Source: Adiantum capillus-veneris (lineage: Eukaryota > Streptophyta > Polypodiopsida > Polypodiales > Pteridaceae). Taken from it: a DNA stretch of 64,000 nucleotides. The translations under genes and the position numbers were made by a program. The notes below the pieces were generated by a model, which was not told the origin of the DNA, made no database searches, and saw only the letters and a program-made list of their open reading frames with translations. Every line of letters starts with the position of its first letter. Position 1 is the first letter of the stretch. The stretch is from assembly GCA_014529385.2 (NCBI GenBank), contig CM043952.1:64878370-64942369 (forward strand). Reading direction: 5' to 3'. Shown here one piece after another: positions 60,882 through 64,000 of this stretch.

Positions 60882-61783
60882 TGGGATCTTTGATCTACTT
60901 CCATTACATAGGCTTTTAGTAGATCGAGAATGGTTAGGTTAGCTATTTCACTTTGGCCATCCGTTTGTGGATGATAGGCCGAAGAGAAGTTTAGCCTTGT
61001 CCCTAAATTCTCAAAGAGACCCTTCCAGAAATTATTGGTCATTCTAGGATCTCTATCTAACACTATGGACATTGGCAAGCCATGGTACTTGAAAATTTGG
61101 GAAATGAAGAGGGTTGCCATTTGATGGGCTTTGATAGTCTTTTTGACAGGTATAAAATGAGCTTGTTTACTGAACCTGTCTACTATCGTCCATATTCCCG
61201 TATTCCCATGGATAGACTTAGGAAATCCAAAGATAAAATCCATGGATATGCTCTCCCATGGTGAATTAGGGATTGGCAAGGGTTGAAGCAATCCAAGTTG
61301 CTTCCCTCTATCAAATTTTGTCTTTTGGCATACCACACATTTAGAAACATACTCTTGTATGTTCACTTTCATGGTAGGCCAATAGAAATATGTTTCAATT
61401 CCCTTTAAGGTAGACTGAATCCCTCTATGCCCCGCATAAGGTGGAGCATGAGATTCATACATTACTTTCTCACGTAGTGAGTTAGTAACGCATAGTCTAT
61501 TGCCATAGAGAAGATAACCATCTTGTAAAGTAAATGGTTCTTCTTTCTTCCCTAATGCAAGGGCTGAAATCACATCTCTGAAATCGGGATCAATAGCATA
61601 CTCATCTATCATTGAAGATAGATCATTGTGAGTTGCTATGGAAACCGCATTCACTCTCGGCCGTCTTGAGAGTGCATCAGCTACTTGATTATGTTTGCCA
61701 GCAATGTGAGCAATATGAAAATGGAATTGCGAAAGGAAATTTTCCCACCTCATTTGTTTGTTGGAGAGCTTGGTCTGCGTCAT
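60866..61783 (-). pseudogene. Ty3 RNase H end and integrase core
   Basis: 305 open residues: HIAGKHNQVADALSRRPRVN, the zinc-binding HAPPYAGHRGIQSTLK with CVVCQKTK, SPWESISMDFIFGFPKSIHG, WTIVDRFSKQAHFIPVKKTI, SIVLDRDPRMTNNFWKGLFE and SAYHPQTDGQSEIANLTI. It ends at a stop that breaks the C-terminal part. Confidence 0.9.
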
Positions 61784-61810
61784 GAAGTACTTAAGACTTT
61801 GGTGATCCTT

Positions 61811-62305
61811 TCACAGAATGAAAGGAGTCCCCAATAAATAGTGCTTCCATGAGTCTAAGGCATGTAGAACTGCAAGGAGTTCCTTTTCATATATGCCTAG
61901 AGCTTGCTCAAAAGGGTCGAGCCTTCGACTCTCATAGCCTATGGCGTGCCCTTCTTGGAGCAAAACAGCTCCAAGGCAATCACCACAAGCATCACATTGG
62001 ACCTCAAATGGTTTTGAGAGATCCGGTAGTGTAAGCACAGGTTGAGGGATAAGCTTTTCAAAAGCATTGTTCTCCTTAGCAGACCATGTATACCTAACGC
62101 TTTTCTTTGTTAGGTCATGTAATGGTCCCGCAATTTGTGAGAACTTTTCTATGAGGCGTCTATAGTATGCACACATACCTATAAAGCTTCTTAGTTCATG
62201 AAGATTCCTTGGTTTAGGCCATCCTTTTATTACCTCTAACTTTGATGGATCCATTTGGATGCCATCTTGAGAGATAATGTGACCTAAATACTGAATCTCT
62301 TGCAA
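61811..62305 (-). pseudogene. Ty3 RT thumb and RNase H
   Basis: IQYLGHIISQDGIQMDPSKL, ELRSFIGMCAYYRRLIEKFS, FEVQCDACGDCLGAVLLQEG (usually DASG/DASD in this motif) and YEKELLAVLHALDSWKHYLL. Open over 164 residues, then a stop before the integrase piece. Confidence 0.9.
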
Positions 62306-62339
62306 GAAAAATTCACTTTTCTTTCGATTAACATAAAGT

Positions 62340-63455
62340 TTATTCTCTCAAAACTTGAAATATTACCTGGAGATGTTGCTTGTGTTCGTCTAATGAATTA
62401 GAGTAGATGATAATATCATCAAAGAAAACTCCAGTGAAGGTTCGATGAGGCCTGAACAGCTTCTCCATCAAGCGGTTGAGTGTGGCTGGTGCATTGGTCA
62501 AGCCAAAAGGAATGACAATGTATTCATAAAGACCAAATGTGGTGCGAAATGCAGTCTTTACAATGTCTTGATCAACTATCCTTATTTGATGATAGCCACG
62601 GTCAATCCTATTGAAGTAGGTCGATCCTTGTAGCTTATCAAATAGGTCTTCTACCCATGGAACGGGAAACCTATTCTTGATAGTGATCCTATTTAGTGCT
62701 CTATAGTCGACACACATACGATATGTGCCGTCTTTCTTTTGCACTAATAGCACAGGTGAGCAAAATGGAGATGAGCTAGGCCTAATCATGCCCTTCTCAA
62801 CTAACTCATGCACTTGCCGCATAATCTCCTCTTGTTGAGCTTGAGAAACTCTATAAGGAGGTTTGTTAGGCGGTGAACTTCCTGGAAGAAGTTCAATTGC
62901 ATGGTCATCATTACCTCGTTTAGGAGGTAGCTCACAAGGGATGTCGTCAATAAAAACATCTTGAAACCCCTTGAGAAAATTGGATAACTCTAATTCCTTT
63001 TGGTTGCTTTTATTTTCTTTTGCTAAATCATTAGGTTCAATTTGAGAATCTTTAACAAAAATCATGTACACGGAAATAGAGCTCTTTATTGACTTGTTGA
63101 AAGCTGGTGTATGTAAAATGGGGATAGTGTTACCCATTTCCTTAGCATCTATATACATGTCTTTTTCCCTGAACTTAAAGGAGATTCTCCTTTCATGAAA
63201 TTTAACATTGGCAGCCAGGCGGTCAAACCACGGTGCCCCTAGGATTACATCCTCATGCTTGCGAGGAGAGATAAAGAAGTCCTCTTTGTCCACATAGCCT
63301 TGGACATGAAGCCTCAATTTCCCGATTAAGGAAGTGACTGAAGCTTGTTGGCCCTTGAAGGCACTGTCTGCGCGGGTAGGACATCTCCCATCTCGTAAGC
63401 TTGTATGCCTAGCTTGGTGGCCAACTCTATAGATATAAAATTGTGAGTAGAACAA
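62340..63455 (-). pseudogene. Ty3 protease end and reverse transcriptase
   Basis: 371 open residues. KHEDVILGAPWFDRLAANVK is the C-terminal half of the protease. RT follows: YRVSQAQQEEIMRQVHELVE, SPFCSPVLLVQKKDGTYRMC, VDYRALNRITIKNRFPVP, FGLTNAPATLNRLMEKLF and the catalytic GVFFDDIIIYSNS. The piece is in a different frame from gag (overlap 63326-63455). Confidence 0.9.
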
Positions 63456-64000
63456 GGATCAAAGAGAATAAAAGCATCATGTTCTCTTACCTTTCCCCAA
63501 GCATGGCATAGAGGAGATCCTTTGTGGTGAGTTTGGTGAGTCTCCTCCTCTTGGATTTCAACCAAGGAAGCTATAGGAGGATCTTGGCGGTTGTGCTTTT
63601 GGGGACAAGCGCGGTATGCATGCCCTTGTTCGCCGCACTTGAAACACCGGTTATCCTTGCGATAACGCTCAAGCTCTTCAGGAGAGAGTTTGTTTTTACC
63701 TTTGTAAACTCCCTTCTCTTTAGCTTTGTTGGAGTTGCCCTTAGGAGGCTTTTGGACATTGTCCTTCCCCTTAGGCTCGTTGGGACCCTTGTTTTCCGTG
63801 GGCTTATTATTTCTTTTATCCCCCGTTTGGAAATTGATTAGAGAGGCCACCATAGTATGGTGTATTACCACCGATATAGTACGTGGCCTTTGGGAGTTGA
63901 CATACTCCGCCATTTCTTCGATTAAGCCCGCACAAAATTGTTGCTTTTGCTCTCCAAAATCCAACTTTTTGAAGACAGTGGCTTTGAGTTGTAGGTCCCA
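63326..64000 (-). pseudogene. Ty3 gag C-terminus and protease start (runs off the right edge)
   Basis: FGEQKQQFCAGLIEEMAEYV, TISVVIHHTMVASLINFQ, zinc knuckle CFKCGEQGHAYRAC, then AFILFDPCSTHNFISIELAT. In the protease active site, Gly of the expected Asp-x-Gly is Cys (DPCST), which should abolish activity. The frame changes near 63400 before the rest of the protease. Confidence 0.85.

Larger units (their letters stand above)
58214..64000 (-). mobile_element. Chromodomain Ty3 retrotransposon, minus strand, 5' end off window
   Basis: Gag end, protease, RT, RNase H, integrase, chromodomain-like end, purine tract and 3' LTR are all present in the correct order. Same family as the LTR and gag at 54399-57332, lying head to head with inverted orientation. 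Frame changes separate the domains, so it is inactive. Confidence 0.9.

Overview
The window is plant nuclear DNA made almost entirely of transposable elements and their relics. The signs are Copia and Ty3 LTR retrotransposons with tRNA-Met or tRNA-Asp type primer sites, a long L1-type LINE, GT-AG introns, and long CT/GT microsatellites inside LTRs. No bacterial operon, CRISPR array or functional RNA gene is visible. The mix (DUF7869-type genes, chromodomain Ty3 elements, a Tat/Athila-like element) would fit a large repeat-rich genome such as a fern's, but I cannot name the species.

Layout. 1-885: 3' end and LTR of a Copia element that lies mostly off the left edge. 886-8423: a decayed DUF7869-type gene split by a complete minus-strand Copia element (2159-7711; two 192-bp LTRs, exact ATAAG target duplication). 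9008-15106: a three-gene cluster. An unknown minus-strand gene and a plus-strand gene diverge from a palindromic promoter with a G-box, and a second unknown minus-strand gene lies downstream. The plus-strand gene reads as a divergent histone H3 followed by a Ulp1-like cysteine protease. 15280-17653: chromodomain Ty3 relic. 17654-21437: second Copia copy, cut at its 3' end by a 29-G tract. 22140-26948: minus-strand Ty3 gag and a Tat/Athila-type LTR. 26949-36821: plus-strand Tat/Athila-like element with an extra protease-like ORF after integrase, ending in an LTR that has a polypurine tract on one side and a primer site on the other. 38796-46035: minus-strand L1 LINE with an exact 16-bp target duplication.

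46052-51525: a second Ulp1-containing cluster. A 3,557-bp inversion (47054-50610) cuts two genes, one of an unrecognised transposase-like type and one a Ulp1-like protease. Turning the segment round restores both reading frames to the base. A 398-bp foldback element sits in a protease intron. 54399-64000: two copies of a chromodomain Ty3 family facing each other, one with a 5' LTR and partial gag, the other a minus-strand element running off the right edge.

The most interesting content is the two Ulp1-protease clusters. Both proteases keep His, the oxyanion Gln and the nucleophile Cys but carry Asn where Ulp1 enzymes normally have Asp. One is joined to a histone H3 fold. They may be parts of an undescribed multi-gene mobile element, or captured host genes; the sequence alone does not decide. 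Nearly every coding region has stops or frameshifts, so most are fossils.
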